A stretch of 64,000 nt of DNA from Sulfurospirillaceae bacterium. GTDB taxonomy: Bacteria > Campylobacterota > Campylobacteria > Campylobacterales > Sulfurospirillaceae. Position numbers and translations under genes: made by a program. The notes beneath the pieces were generated by a model that saw only the letters and a program-made list of their open reading frames with translations, was not told the DNA's origin and did no database searches. Within the stretch, counting starts at the first letter, position 1. The number at the start of each line of letters is the position of its first letter. This document shows, piece by piece, positions 26,507-35,945 of this stretch. Location: the NCBI GenBank assembly GCA_028684065.1, contig JAQUGO010000005.1, forward strand, positions 124,001-188,000. The letters run 5' to 3'.

Positions 26507-27670
26507 TTAATGTCCATACTTTTCAATGATATGAAACTTACCATTGGAGTACGTCGAGAGGTAAACTTGATTTAATAATTGTGAATGGTGATATTCTAAA
26601 GGAATATTGTTTAATGTAAATTTATTGACACTCTTAAGATTGTCTATAAAGGCTTTACGATTGATATCGGCATCATTGCTTTGTAAAGCTTGGACTACCG
26701 TTTTGGCGGCAAGATAGGATTCATAAGAGACTAAGGAAGGTTTTTCTTTCGGGTAATAAAAACTAAGGAGACTAAGGTATTTTTCTGCCTCTTGCGAATG
26801 TGACTCATCATAGGAAGGAACCGTTTGTGAAAAAAGAATATTATCACCATTGCCACCTAGTTCATCTATGAGTGCGTTGGCATTGACAAAAGAGATGGGA
26901 CAAAACGTAATATTGTCAAAACAACACTCTTTTACTTTGTCGATAAACCGTGCTGTTGGTTTGTAGGCACCCACCAAGATAATAGCTTCAGGCTTCACAG
27001 AAGCTATTTCGCGAATAGCATGTCGAATAGAAAGAGTGTTTCGTTTATAGGTACCTTCCGCTTGAAGGCGTAATTGACGATTAGATAAAGCCGTGCTAAG
27101 CGCAATATAACCTTCTTCGCCATAATCATCATTTTGGTAAAAAATAGCAAATCTTGTAAAGCCTTTTTTCTCAGTTAAAAAAGCAACTAATGCTTCAATT
27201 TCATCTTGATAGGAACTTCGAAAGTTGATGATGTTGTCTGCGTTATTTTCTCGCAAGAAAGAGGCTCCTGTGTAGGGAGCAACAAAAGGAATATCGCTAT
27301 TGGTAATCAAAGGAAGAATACGTTTAACCGTAGGGGTTCCGACAAAGCCAAAAAGTCCAAAGACTTTATCTTTATTAATGAGGGTTAAGGTATTGGTGAG
27401 AGTATTCTCCGGTTCATATTTGTCATCGTATTGAATAAATTCAATTTTTCTGCCATTCACACCACCTCTAGCATTGATATGACTAAAATAAGTATTAGCA
27501 CCAACCACAATATCTTGTCCCAAGTTGCTATTGATACCGCTCAACGGTAGCGAGGCCCCTAAAACAATGGGTTCCTTTGTAGTACGTGGCTGTTTATGGT
27601 AAAAAAACCATGTACTTATAACAGTGACTATAATGGTGGCAAGCAAGATAAGAAAATTTTTGTTGACCAA
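26507..27670 (-). CDS. Periplasmic binding protein (type-I fold, LivK-like) of the sensory cassette
   Basis: A 387-residue protein with an N-terminal signal or anchor helix (residues 5-23) and a Peripla_BP_6 domain starting IVLGASLPLSGINSNLGQ. Proteins of this kind usually serve ABC importers of branched-chain amino acids or amides. No importer genes are present here, and it is followed by a kinase and regulator. It is therefore best read as the sensory input subunit. It is divergent from the first fdh operon (166 bp between starts). Ligand unknown. Confidence 0.82.
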   Translation of the reverse strand: MVNKNFLILLATIIVTVISTWFFYHKQPRTTKEPIVLGASLPLSGINSNLGQDIVVGANTYFSHINARGGVNGRKIEFIQYDDKYEPENTLTNTLTLINKDKVFGLFGFVGTPTVKRILPLITNSDIPFVAPYTGASFLRENNADNIINFRSSYQDEIEALVAFLTEKKGFTRFAIFYQNDDYGEEGYIALSTALSNRQLRLQAEGTYKRNTLSIRHAIREIASVKPEAIILVGAYKPTARFIDKVKECCFDNITFCPISFVNANALIDELGGNGDNILFSQTVPSYDESHSQEAEKYLSLLSFYYPKEKPSLVSYESYLAAKTVVQALQSNDADINRKAFIDNLKSVNKFTLNNIPLEYHHSQLLNQVYLSTYSNGKFHIIEKYGH

Positions 27671-27759
27671 TATAAAACACCTTTAGTGAGTATTGATGAG
27701 TGTTAATTATAACTTAATAAAATTAATTTAAGCCTAAGAAATAGGGCATTAAATTGAGA

Positions 27760-27765
27760 TATAAT
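27760..27765 (+). promoter_or_regulatory. -10 box of the first fdh operon
   Basis: TATAAT at 27760-27765 within an A/T-rich tract, about 71 bp before the first start codon. It is the best promoter for the polyferredoxin and chaperone genes. No ATATG-N9-CATAT site is present here. Confidence 0.5.
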
Positions 27766-27835
27766 GTCTCTTGTTAAGAACCATTTAAAGGAAATCATTT
27801 TACAATCTAGGTAAACAAATATTGACCGATAAGAG

Positions 27836-29539
27836 ATGGAAATATACACAATGAAAAAAGACTACGCATTTTACAACCAGATTGGTTTAGATTTCCCTTT
27901 AAGAGATGACATTGAGATAGTATCTAGTGTGCCTAAAGAAAGTACTGGCGGGTATATTATTTCCAATAATGAAGCCGTAAAAGCAGAGATTTATGCTCCA
28001 GAGATTGACTTTTATCTGAAACAATCACATGATACTATTGCTACAAAAATAAGCAATGTTGCGAAATTATATGATATTCGCTCGGTCGGATTTGACTATG
28101 CACAAGACATGGATTATGAGCAAGCAGTGGGTGATAAGTTACTGATTGTTACAGAAGATGAAAAGTACCATAATTTAAAAGAAAATTTAGCACACGATGG
28201 TTTTACATCTATTGTTGTTACCCCTTCAATGATTGTTGACGTCAATGGACATGTCGGAAACTTACATGTAAGCCTTCGTAAAGAAGGTGAAATTTACGAT
28301 GTAGAAACAGATCAAATCATATGGTGGGATGCTCCTATCTTTGCAACTAAGCAAAGTGGTGTGTATGACCCTAATGTTTTAGGCTTAGAGGGTGCATTAA
28401 AAAGAGTACATGATAATTTAGGGGTTTATCGCTACAAAAATTATATCAATTATGACCCTTCTATTTGTCAGTACCACGAACGCCGAGAAGAAATTTGTGG
28501 CAAATGTGCTGAGGTTTGTCCGACGGTTGCCATTTTAAAAGAAGACGAAACCAAGCATTTGGTTTTTTCACATATAGACTGCCATGGCTGCGGTGGCTGT
28601 ATCAGTGTTTGCCCTAGTGGAGCTCTTGATTATACACAGATGCCTAGAAATGCTTTTGCGCATTTAAGCGGTTATTTTAAAGATTCCATCGCATTAATTA
28701 TTCCGAATAAAATGGATTTAGGATTGATGGATATTGAACTTAAAGAGGGTGTACTTCCTTTAATGATAGCAGGAGAAAAATACCTCCACGAAGCACATAT
28801 CCTCAATCTTTTACAAACCAGTGGCAATCCCATCATTTTTTACACGGATTTTATCTCTAAAGGAACGGGTGATGTGATTCGTATCATCAATGAAATATTT
28901 CAGCGAAAGTACCATAAAAAAGCCATTTATATTTGTGAGGATACCAAGGAGCTTCAAAGTATTTTTGATACCCTTGAACCTATCCCTGAATGTAAATATG
29001 GTATCAATGAAGCAGATTTACGAAAGCGAGAAATTTTTTCTGCACGTTTAGCCCATTTAGTGGGGAATGAAGACTTGGGTATCGTGAAGGCAGGAGAGCA
29101 TATCCATTACGGTGATATTGTGATTAATGAAGCGAATTGTACTTTGTGTTTGAGCTGCGTTGGAGCGTGTAATGTCAGAGCTTTAACAGCGCATCCTGAA
29201 GATAATTCTTTACGTTTTAATCCTTCAATTTGTACGAATTGTGGCTATTGTGAAGTGACATGTCCCGAAAAAGAGTGTTTAACAGTGATTAAAGATGAGA
29301 TATCTTTAAAACCTAGTTGGTTTACCCAAAAAGTGATGGCTAAAGATGAGCTCTTTGCCTGTACTGAATGTGGAAAACAGTTTGCAACGGTTAAAGCCGT
29401 TCAAAAAATTGCTGCTTTAATGACACCTATATTTGGTAGTGATGACACTAAAATTAAAACACTCTATTGTTGTGCAGATTGTAAACCAAAAGTGATGTTT
29501 CAATCACATCTAAATAGCCAAATAATAGAGGGAGCATAA
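27836..29539 (+). CDS. Fdh-associated polyferredoxin-like Fe-S protein
   Basis: A 567-residue protein without signal peptide, so cytoplasmic. Two pairs of ferredoxin-type cysteine motifs are visible: ICGKCAEVCPTVA and CHGCGGCISVCPSGA (about residues 220-265), then CTLCLSCVGACNVRA and CTNCGYCEVTCPEKE (about 437-480). A C-terminal Zn-ribbon-like part has CTECGKQF and CCADCK. An internal ATG at 27851 is an alternative start. It heads the first fdh operon and has no counterpart in the second. A role in electron transfer or maturation is inferred from position only. Confidence 0.75.
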   Translation: MEIYTMKKDYAFYNQIGLDFPLRDDIEIVSSVPKESTGGYIISNNEAVKAEIYAPEIDFYLKQSHDTIATKISNVAKLYDIRSVGFDYAQDMDYEQAVGDKLLIVTEDEKYHNLKENLAHDGFTSIVVTPSMIVDVNGHVGNLHVSLRKEGEIYDVETDQIIWWDAPIFATKQSGVYDPNVLGLEGALKRVHDNLGVYRYKNYINYDPSICQYHERREEICGKCAEVCPTVAILKEDETKHLVFSHIDCHGCGGCISVCPSGALDYTQMPRNAFAHLSGYFKDSIALIIPNKMDLGLMDIELKEGVLPLMIAGEKYLHEAHILNLLQTSGNPIIFYTDFISKGTGDVIRIINEIFQRKYHKKAIYICEDTKELQSIFDTLEPIPECKYGINEADLRKREIFSARLAHLVGNEDLGIVKAGEHIHYGDIVINEANCTLCLSCVGACNVRALTAHPEDNSLRFNPSICTNCGYCEVTCPEKECLTVIKDEISLKPSWFTQKVMAKDELFACTECGKQFATVKAVQKIAALMTPIFGSDDTKIKTLYCCADCKPKVMFQSHLNSQIIEGA

Positions 29540-29543
29540 ATAT

Positions 29544-30251
29544 ATGGATAAAGAATCAATTAACAAAGCAAGAGCCGTTTATTATGGGCTATTTGCATCG
29601 CTTTTTATATTTTTTGAAAAAGAAGAACAATTTCAAAAGTTAATCAAAACGGTAGAAGTACTCAAGCAAAATCCACTAGATGAATACACAGATGTAGCAC
29701 TTAACAACATGTACACGATGTTAAATGAAAGAGGTTTTGAGGTGTTAAAACAAGAAAATAGTAATCTTTTTTTTAACCCTTATGCTTCGTTTATACCCAT
29801 AACGGCTTCTTTTTACGATGAGCAACGAGATGATGGCAAAAAACGTTTAGAGATGGTGAATTATGTTTTAAGCTCAAAATTTAGACGTGACACCGATACG
29901 TTTAAAGAGCTTGAAGATCATGTTGGATTTATTCTTTTGTTTATGCAAAAACTTATTGTTGATGCTTTACAGGGAGATAAAAATTCAGAAGCACTTTCAA
30001 AAAAAGTTTTTGAGCATATTTTAAATGGTTTTATTGATGAATTTATTACCAATGTCTATGTACATAATAATAGTCATTTTTACAAAGAACTTGCCATTGT
30101 TTTTCAAGCTTTTTTAGAGATTGAGAGACTTTTTCTTGGCATTGCCAAGCCACTTCACGAAGAGAAGCGAAAAATTGTATCTTTAGAAAAAAAACAAAAG
30201 AAAGCACCTCAAAAAAGAGTGACGCGCAATCTTGATGAAATAGTTTTATAG
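29544..30251 (+). CDS. fdhM: TorD/DmsD-like formate dehydrogenase chaperone, copy 1
   Basis: A 235-residue all-helical protein of the TorD-like family that binds the Tat signal of molybdoenzymes until cofactor loading is complete. Visible features are the N-terminal ARAVYYGLFASLF and the central ITASFYDEQRDDGK motif (family pattern with conserved Y and E/D). It is 4 bp after the polyferredoxin gene and followed by a hairpin-rich gap before the small Tat gene. A paralogue heads the second operon. The symbol follows usage for Campylobacterota. Confidence 0.8.
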   Translation: MDKESINKARAVYYGLFASLFIFFEKEEQFQKLIKTVEVLKQNPLDEYTDVALNNMYTMLNERGFEVLKQENSNLFFNPYASFIPITASFYDEQRDDGKKRLEMVNYVLSSKFRRDTDTFKELEDHVGFILLFMQKLIVDALQGDKNSEALSKKVFEHILNGFIDEFITNVYVHNNSHFYKELAIVFQAFLEIERLFLGIAKPLHEEKRKIVSLEKKQKKAPQKRVTRNLDEIVL

Positions 30252-30269
30252 TCAAAACGTTCTTTTTAT

Positions 30270-30308
30270 TTCTGTAGTAATATGTATATTTTGCATATTA
30301 CTACAGAA
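30270..30308. promoter_or_regulatory. Operator-like inverted repeat A (15-bp arms, ATATG-N9-CATAT core)
   Basis: Perfect 15-bp arms (30270-30284 and 30294-30308) with a 9-bp centre that contains TATATT (30285-30290), a possible -10. The core TAATATG-N9-CATATTA (30278-30300) matches three other sites in the window, all next to fdh or wtp genes. A T-run (GTTTTTC) follows, so as RNA it could also act as a terminator. I infer a ModE-type operator at an internal promoter. Confidence 0.6.
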
Positions 30309-30330
30309 GTTTTTCAAAAAATGAATGATG

Positions 30331-30371
30331 AAGAGACACAAATATGCAATTATTGCATATTTGTGTCTCTT
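30331..30371. promoter_or_regulatory. Operator-like inverted repeat B (20-bp arms, same core)
   Basis: A 41-bp near-continuous palindrome: 20-bp arms 30331-30350 and 30352-30371 around a single T. The centre AAATATG-N9-CATATTT (30340-30362) repeats the core of site A. The two centres are 62 bp apart, close to six helical turns, which suits cooperative binding. It lies 26 bp upstream of the ribosome site of the small Tat gene. Confidence 0.6.
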
Positions 30372-30407
30372 TGGACATCAAAGAGAAAAAAAGTGCAGGA
30401 GGAAATC

Positions 30408-30611
30408 GTGCAAGAAGTTAGAAGGGGTTTTATCAAGAAAACTCTAGGCGTTAGTGCCTTAGTTGCGGTGGGTGGCGTTACGGCTATCGCTAGTGACAAA
30501 GGTGATAAAGCAAGGGTGTCAAACGGCGTTGTTGTAGGAAAATCTAAGAAAAAAGAGATTCTTTACAAGAGAACAGCACAGTGGGATGCGTTTTATAACG
30601 CAGCTTATTAA
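30408..30611 (+). CDS. Small Tat-signal protein before fdhA, copy 1
   Basis: A 67-residue protein starting at GTG (30408), five bases after AGGAGG. A longer reading from 30282 runs through the palindromes and is not supported. It has a twin-arginine motif (VRRGFIKKT), a hydrophobic helix, and a C-terminal part SNGVVVGKSKKKEILYKRT. That part is nearly identical in the second operon's copy. It matches the 'formate dehydrogenase region TAT target' family. Function unknown; assembly or membrane attachment of the enzyme is plausible. Confidence 0.8.
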   Translation: MQEVRRGFIKKTLGVSALVAVGGVTAIASDKGDKARVSNGVVVGKSKKKEILYKRTAQWDAFYNAAY

Positions 30612-30624
30612 AGGAGAGTAAAGC

Positions 30625-33465
30625 ATGAGTAAAGAGATACTTCACGATGTATCTTTACGCATGGGAAGACGATCATTTCTTAAAATGGCGGCTATTGGAG
30701 CAAGTTTTGGAGCAACCGCAGGGTTTGCATCCAGTGACTCGATTCGTTCAGCTACACCAACAGAGATAAAAGATCCCTACCCAGGCTCAAAGAGAGTGAA
30801 AACAATTTGTAGTATTTGTTCTGCAGGATGTGGCATTGTAGCCGAAGTTCACAATGGTGTATGGGTGCGCCAAGATGTCGCACAAGACCATCCTATTAGT
30901 GAGGGAAGCCATTGTTGTAAGGGCATTGACCAGATTGATTTGGTTAAGAGTACGCAACGTATAAAATATCCTTTGAAAAAAGTGGCAGGTAAATGGCAAC
31001 GTATCAGTTGGGATCAAGCCATTAATGAAATTTCAACCAAAATGTTGAAATTAAGACAAGAAAATGGCCCAGATGTCGCCATGTTTATGGGCTCAGCAAA
31101 ATTTAACTTGCAACAATCTTACTACTTTAGTAAATTTGCAGCAATGTGGGGAACAAACAATATCGATCACGTAGCAAGAATCTGACATAGCGCAACAGTC
31201 GCCGGTGTGGCGAATACATGGGGTTATGGAGCTATGACAAATCACTTTGGTGATATTGTTGGACATTCTAAAGCAATTTTCGTGATCGGAGCAAACTCAG
31301 CTGTAGCCAATCCAATTGGATTTAAACACATGCTGCAAGCAAAAGACAGAAACAATGCAAAACTTATCGTAGTAGACCCAGTCTATACACGTAGTGCTGC
31401 TAAAGCAGATCACTATCTACGTATCCGCTCAGGTACAGATATCGCATTAATCTATGGTATCTTACATGTCATCTTCAAAAATGGTTGGGAAGATAAACAA
31501 TTTATCGAACAACGAACATATGGTATTGAAGACGTCAAAAAAGAAGCAGAAAAATGGACACCAGAAGTGGCTTCTGATGTGACCGGTATTCCTGCTGAAC
31601 AAATCGTTCAAATCGCAACTCTTTTAGCCAAAACTAAACCAGCAACCGTTGTTTGGGCACTTGGTATTACACAGCATTCTGTGGGTAGTTCCAACACCAG
31701 AATTCTTCCGATTTTACAATTAGTGCTTGGCAATATGGGTAAAAAAGGCGGTGGCTGTAACATCATCCGCGGACATGATAACGTTCAGGGCTCAACTGAT
31801 ATGTGTAATCTTGCCGATTCGCTCCCAGGCTATTACGGTTTAGCGGATGGCTCTTGGAAACACTTTGCCAAAGGTTGGGGTGTTGATTTTGAGTGGATAC
31901 AAAAAAGATTTTTTGAACCAAAATGGATGAATGCTAAAGGCTTTTCACTAGCAAAATGGTACCAAGGTGTACTTCAAGAGGAAAAAACCTATTCATCTAG
32001 TCCCATTCGTGCTCTTTGGATTCAAGGAACAGGTATCACTTCGATGTCTCAAACACTAAAAGTCAAAGAAGCTCTTGATAAATTAGATTTATTGGTTATC
32101 GCAGAACCTTTTGTGAATGAAGCTGCTGTTATTACAGATAAAAAAGATGATGTGTACATCCTCCCTGCATGTACGCAATTTGAAACAGAAGGTTCCGTTA
32201 CAGCAACCAATCGTTCGGCTCAATGGAGAAGTAAAGTCATTGAACCTTTGTATGAATCAAAATCAGATGAGCAGATCATGTTTGAATTTGCCAAAAAATT
32301 TGGATTTTATGATGAGTTTGTACGCGGCATGATGATGGGTGTGAAAGAGGGCAAAATACAACAAGTCAAAAAAGACTTTGTGTGGCCAGATGACGCATCC
32401 GATGAAATTGCGCGTATCATTAAGACGATTGGACTCGATGGCTGGACGGCAAAAAGATTGCGTAAACATCAAGAAAACTGGCATATGTTTGACCCAATTA
32501 CCTTAGAAGGCAAAGGACCAATGAAGGGTGAGTATTATGGTTTACCATGGCCGTGTTGGAATGAAAATCATGGCGGTAGTCCAATCCTTTATGATGTTGA
32601 CACATCGGTCAAAGAGGGCGGTATGGGCTTTAGAAATCGATTTGGCTTGGAGCACAATGGTGTCAGTCAAATGGCAGATGATAAAGTGACGGTTAAAGGC
32701 TCTCTTGTTCAAGGTGGTTATCCAGAAATCACTAAAGACAACATTGAAAAAGTTCTTGGTATCACCCTTAGTGATGCTGAAAAAGCATTAATTGGTGCAA
32801 ACTGGAAAGTAGATTATAGTGGCATTATCGAGAAAAAATGTATGGAAAAAGGTGTAGCTCCCTATGGAAATGCCAGGGCACGTGCGATTGTTTGGGAGTT
32901 TCCAGATCCTGTTCCAATGCATAGAGAACCTATTCATTCACCACGTACTGATTTGGTGGCTAAATATCCTACCTATGAAGATCAAAAAAATAACTTTAGG
33001 GTAGAAGTGAAGTATAAATCAGAACAGCAAAAACAAGATTGGGTCAAAGATTTCCCAACGATGATTGTGAGTATGAGGGTTGTTAACCTTTCAGGGGCCG
33101 GAATGCTTGAGCGAACCAGTAAATATCTTTCCCATATTACGCCAGAGATGTTTGCCAATATCCACCCTGATTTAGCACTGAGCTATGGCATTCGAGATGG
33201 TGAAGATATGTGGTTACATGCTCCTCATGGCACAAAAATTAAGGTCAAGGCACATCATAACGTGAGTGTCACACCTGATCGTATCTGTTTACCGTATAAC
33301 TTTGCGGGTGTTTTCCAAGGGGTAGATTTAAGTGCCAATTATCCTGAAGGGACGAAGCCATATACCATTGGTGAAAGTTCAAATATCATCACAAACTATG
33401 GATTTGACATCATTACACAAATCTCAGAATACAATGCCGGCTTATGCCGTGTTGAAAAAGCGTAG
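30625..33465 (+). CDS. fdhA: Selenocysteine formate dehydrogenase catalytic subunit, copy 1
   Basis: A 946-residue periplasmic formate dehydrogenase (formate to CO2 plus electrons) read through an in-frame TGA at 31183 as Sec187. The sequence continues in frame on both sides (VARI-Sec-HSATVAGVANTWG). The Tat signal is MGRRSFLKM, the N-terminal [4Fe-4S] ligands are Cys62, 65, 69 and 97 or 98 (CSICSAGC ... HCCKG), and bis-MGD domains follow. A SECIS-like hairpin follows the TGA. A strong AAAGGAGA precedes the start. Standard gene callers will split this gene in two. Confidence 0.95.
31183..31213 (+). promoter_or_regulatory. Sec codon and bacterial SECIS element in fdhA copy 1
   Basis: The TGA is at 31183-31185. 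Thirteen bases later TCGCC (31199-31203) pairs with GGCGA (31209-31213) around the loop GGTGT. A short stem with a G/U-rich loop at this distance is what SelB recognises in E. coli fdhF. The block is nearly identical in the second copy. Confidence 0.85.
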
Positions 33466-33476
33466 GGGGGTGTGCA

Positions 33477-34040
33477 ATGAGTGAAATGGCACGAATGAAA
33501 TTTTATTGTGATGATAAGCGATGTATCGAATGTTTTGCCTGTTCTGTAGCATGTGCGGAAGCGCATGAATTACCAGTGGGCATTAGTCGAAGAAAAGTTG
33601 TAACTTTGTTTGATGGTGTAGAAGGCAAAGAGATTTCAACATCCATTGCATGTATGCATTGTACGGATGCTCCATGTGAGCAAGTATGCCCCGTGGATTG
33701 TTTCTATATCAGAGAAGACGGTATCGTTTTACATGATAAAGATAAATGTATCGGTTGTGGATATTGTTTATATGCTTGTCCTTTTGGTGCTCCACAGTTC
33801 CCACGAGATGGTGCCTTTGGACATAAAGGTTCCATGGATAAATGTACCATGTGTGCTGGTGGGCCTTTGGAGACGAACTCTAAAGAAGAGCGAGAACTAT
33901 ATGGGCAAAACCGTATTGCTGAGGGCAAAGTACCTATGTGTGCGGCAGTTTGTTCTACCAATGCATTATTGGTAGGCGATGCAGAAATGGTTTCAGACAT
34001 TTATCGTAATCGTGTTGCATCCAGAGGTAAAAACGCCTAG
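33477..34040 (+). CDS. fdhB: Formate dehydrogenase iron-sulfur subunit, copy 1
   Basis: A 187-residue electron-transfer subunit with four ferredoxin-type clusters. The cysteine groups are CIECFACSVAC, CMHCTDAPCEQVC, CIGCGYCLYAC and CTMCAGG, with a last Cys near AAVCSTNALL. It passes electrons from FdhA to the membrane cytochrome. It starts 11 bp after fdhA behind GGGGGGTG. About 200 bp in its middle (33621-33820) are nearly identical to copy 2. Confidence 0.93.
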   Translation: MSEMARMKFYCDDKRCIECFACSVACAEAHELPVGISRRKVVTLFDGVEGKEISTSIACMHCTDAPCEQVCPVDCFYIREDGIVLHDKDKCIGCGYCLYACPFGAPQFPRDGAFGHKGSMDKCTMCAGGPLETNSKEERELYGQNRIAEGKVPMCAAVCSTNALLVGDAEMVSDIYRNRVASRGKNA

Positions 34041-34041
34041 A

Positions 34042-34964
34042 AAAGGAGGGGTAATGAAAAAGATAGTCTATTTCTTCATTGCCACTCTGGCTTTGGCCTC
34101 TGTTGCATATGCAGCAGAGAGTCAAATTTGGGGTGAGATGCGGATTCCGAATATATTGGGATATGGGCAAGAACAGTCTTTGAAATTAGGTGAATTTTTT
34201 ACCTTGTGGCAAGGTCACTATATCACGACAATTTTCTTGGGGATATTGATACTTATTCCAACAGTGTTTGGGATACACTACTTGATAATAGGACCAAAGA
34301 CATTTTCACATGAAGGCAAAAAGATATTAGCTTTTAGCCTTTATAGTCGAATTGTTCACCAAATTGCTGCAATTAGCTTTATCGTGATTGTACCAACAGG
34401 TTTTATAATGGTATTTGGAAGTTTTTTTGGAGGAGGCGAATTTGTAAGAATCTGTAAAGACTTACATGGCGTCTTCACGATTCCATTTGCTATCGTTGTC
34501 ATACCAATGTTTTTGATGTGGGTTAAAGATATGTTTATTCATTTGGATGACATTAAATGGCTCATCATAGTGGGTGGATACCTATCCAAAGTGAAAAATC
34601 CAGTACCTGCGGGACGTTTTAATGCAGGTCAAAAGACATGGTACTGGCTGGCAACATTGGGCGGTATCGTGATGATAGCGACTGGAGCAACAATGTTCTT
34701 TATGGACTTTGATATAGCAATGGTAAAGAATATAACAGGCTTATCTCAAATAGATACTCTAAGAGCAGCAGCAATCCTTCATAACCTTGTAGGTTTTGCC
34801 GTTGTAATACTATTTTTTGTACATATTTATATGGCAGTCTTTGCTATAAAAGGTGCTGTACAGAGTATTATTACAGGATACATGGAAGAAGAAGAGGTTA
34901 AAATACTTCACAGTTCATGGTATCGTAAACTCAAAAAACAAGGTAAGGTTTAAGCCTTTACATG
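34042..34964 (+). repeat. 923-bp exact repeat (fdhC region, copy 1)
   Basis: From the ribosome site of fdhC to 11 bp beyond its stop, the sequence is identical by eye to 44709-45631. Identity stops abruptly at both ends; the right end falls inside a TTTACATG word (…CATGCA here, …CATGTA in copy 2). Confidence 0.9.
34054..34953 (+). CDS. fdhC: Formate dehydrogenase cytochrome b subunit, copy 1
   Basis: A 299-residue membrane subunit that takes electrons to the menaquinone pool. It has a cleavable signal-like N-terminus (to AYAAES) and four further membrane helices. Candidate haem histidines are in GHYITTIF, RIVHQIA, DLHGVFTIP and LHNLVGFAVVILFFVHIYMAV. I start at the ATG after AAAGGAGGGG (34054). 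The 299 residues are identical to the second copy at 44721. Confidence 0.93.
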   Translation: MKKIVYFFIATLALASVAYAAESQIWGEMRIPNILGYGQEQSLKLGEFFTLWQGHYITTIFLGILILIPTVFGIHYLIIGPKTFSHEGKKILAFSLYSRIVHQIAAISFIVIVPTGFIMVFGSFFGGGEFVRICKDLHGVFTIPFAIVVIPMFLMWVKDMFIHLDDIKWLIIVGGYLSKVKNPVPAGRFNAGQKTWYWLATLGGIVMIATGATMFFMDFDIAMVKNITGLSQIDTLRAAAILHNLVGFAVVILFFVHIYMAVFAIKGAVQSIITGYMEEEEVKILHSSWYRKLKKQGKV

Positions 34965-34973
34965 CAATATACG

Positions 34974-35001
34974 TAAGGCCTGAGAAGCTACTTAGGCCTT
35001 A
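34974..35001. terminator. Bidirectional terminator between fdhC copy 1 and an AraC gene
   Basis: TAAGGCCT / AGGCCTTA (8 bp, 12-nt loop), followed by TTTC on the plus strand. It lies in the 52-bp gap between two convergent genes and could serve both. Confidence 0.65.
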
Positions 35002-35005
35002 TTTC

Positions 35006-35848
35006 TTAGAGAGAAATTTTACGAAAGGTCATAGGGGAAACACCTGTTTCCTTTTTAAAAAATCGACTAAAATAAGAGGTATCCACAAAGCCAAGTTCGT
35101 AGGCAATTTCATTAGCATTTTTAGTGCTATACAAGAGGAGTCTTTTAGCTTCTATGAGCGTTTTAGAGCGAATATACTCACCACAAGACATACCTGTAAA
35201 TTCTTTAATAACAGTATTAAGCACTTTCATTGGAACTTTTAAAGGTTTGGCATATTCTGACGGGTGTGCTATTTGATAATGATTTTTTTCTAAGAGTTGA
35301 TTTAAAGCTGAAAAAAGACTGGTTTGAGTTGTAGAATTAACCACTTTTGGAAAGAGTCTTTGAAGAGTAATCAATAAAATTTTTAGTAGATTACAGATAG
35401 CACTTTGCTTAAGTGTCCTGTGTTCGGTAAATTCTTCATGGAGTTGGATGAGTATTTGTTCAACATCTTTATAATTTTGGTCTTGAATGTGAAGGTAATC
35501 AAAATTAAACATTGATAGATTATGAAAAAAATTATTTTCAGAAAATACAGAAAGATCAAAGCGTAGTAAAAAACAATTGAATTCTTCATCGACCGTAGGA
35601 AAATGCATTTGTGCTGGACTAAAGAAAAAAAGTGAACCTTGCTGAATAGGATAATGTTGAAAGTCGATTTGCATATCACCTTTCCCTTGGGTTACAAAGA
35701 TAATTTCATAATAAGGGTGTCTGTGAACAGGCGGTGAAACTGCATGCGTCGGGGGCGGCAAAAAACGTGTTTCTTTTATGAGAAAGTTTTTTTCACTACA
35801 AGGTTCATACCCATTATTATTAGTAAAATCTTCAATAATCTTATTCAT
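35006..35848 (-). CDS. AraC-family regulator 1 of the fdh island
   Basis: A 280-residue regulator. The N-terminal cupin-like sensor domain has the metal/ligand-type pattern PPVHRHPYYEIIFVTQGKG. Two AraC helix-turn-helix motifs make up the C-terminal 100 residues (IEAKRLLLYSTKNANEIAYELGFVDTSYFSRFFKKETG). It is a close paralogue of the next gene and a weaker one of the gene at 38812. Its position between two fdh operons suggests control of them or of the porin; no operator is evident. Confidence 0.85.
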   Translation of the reverse strand: MNKIIEDFTNNNGYEPCSEKNFLIKETRFLPPPTHAVSPPVHRHPYYEIIFVTQGKGDMQIDFQHYPIQQGSLFFFSPAQMHFPTVDEEFNCFLLRFDLSVFSENNFFHNLSMFNFDYLHIQDQNYKDVEQILIQLHEEFTEHRTLKQSAICNLLKILLITLQRLFPKVVNSTTQTSLFSALNQLLEKNHYQIAHPSEYAKPLKVPMKVLNTVIKEFTGMSCGEYIRSKTLIEAKRLLLYSTKNANEIAYELGFVDTSYFSRFFKKETGVSPMTFRKISL

Positions 35849-35945
35849 TTTAGTTAATCTCTTTTTCTGATTTGGTTCTCAATTATACTAAAGTGAGTGT
35901 GTACTGATCGTGCAATACAGATTCGGAGTAAAAGAATACGCAGTG

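Noticed and set aside
30282-30407. Upstream extension of the small Tat gene from 30282
   Set aside because: It would translate through both palindromes, has no ribosome site, and puts extra residues before the Tat motif. GTG at 30408 has AGGAGG at good spacing.
31183-31185. TGA inside fdhA copy 1 as a nonsense mutation (pseudogene)
   Set aside because: The frame and homology continue directly after it, a SECIS-like hairpin follows, the second copy has the same TGA at the same codon, and selA, selB and selD are in the window.
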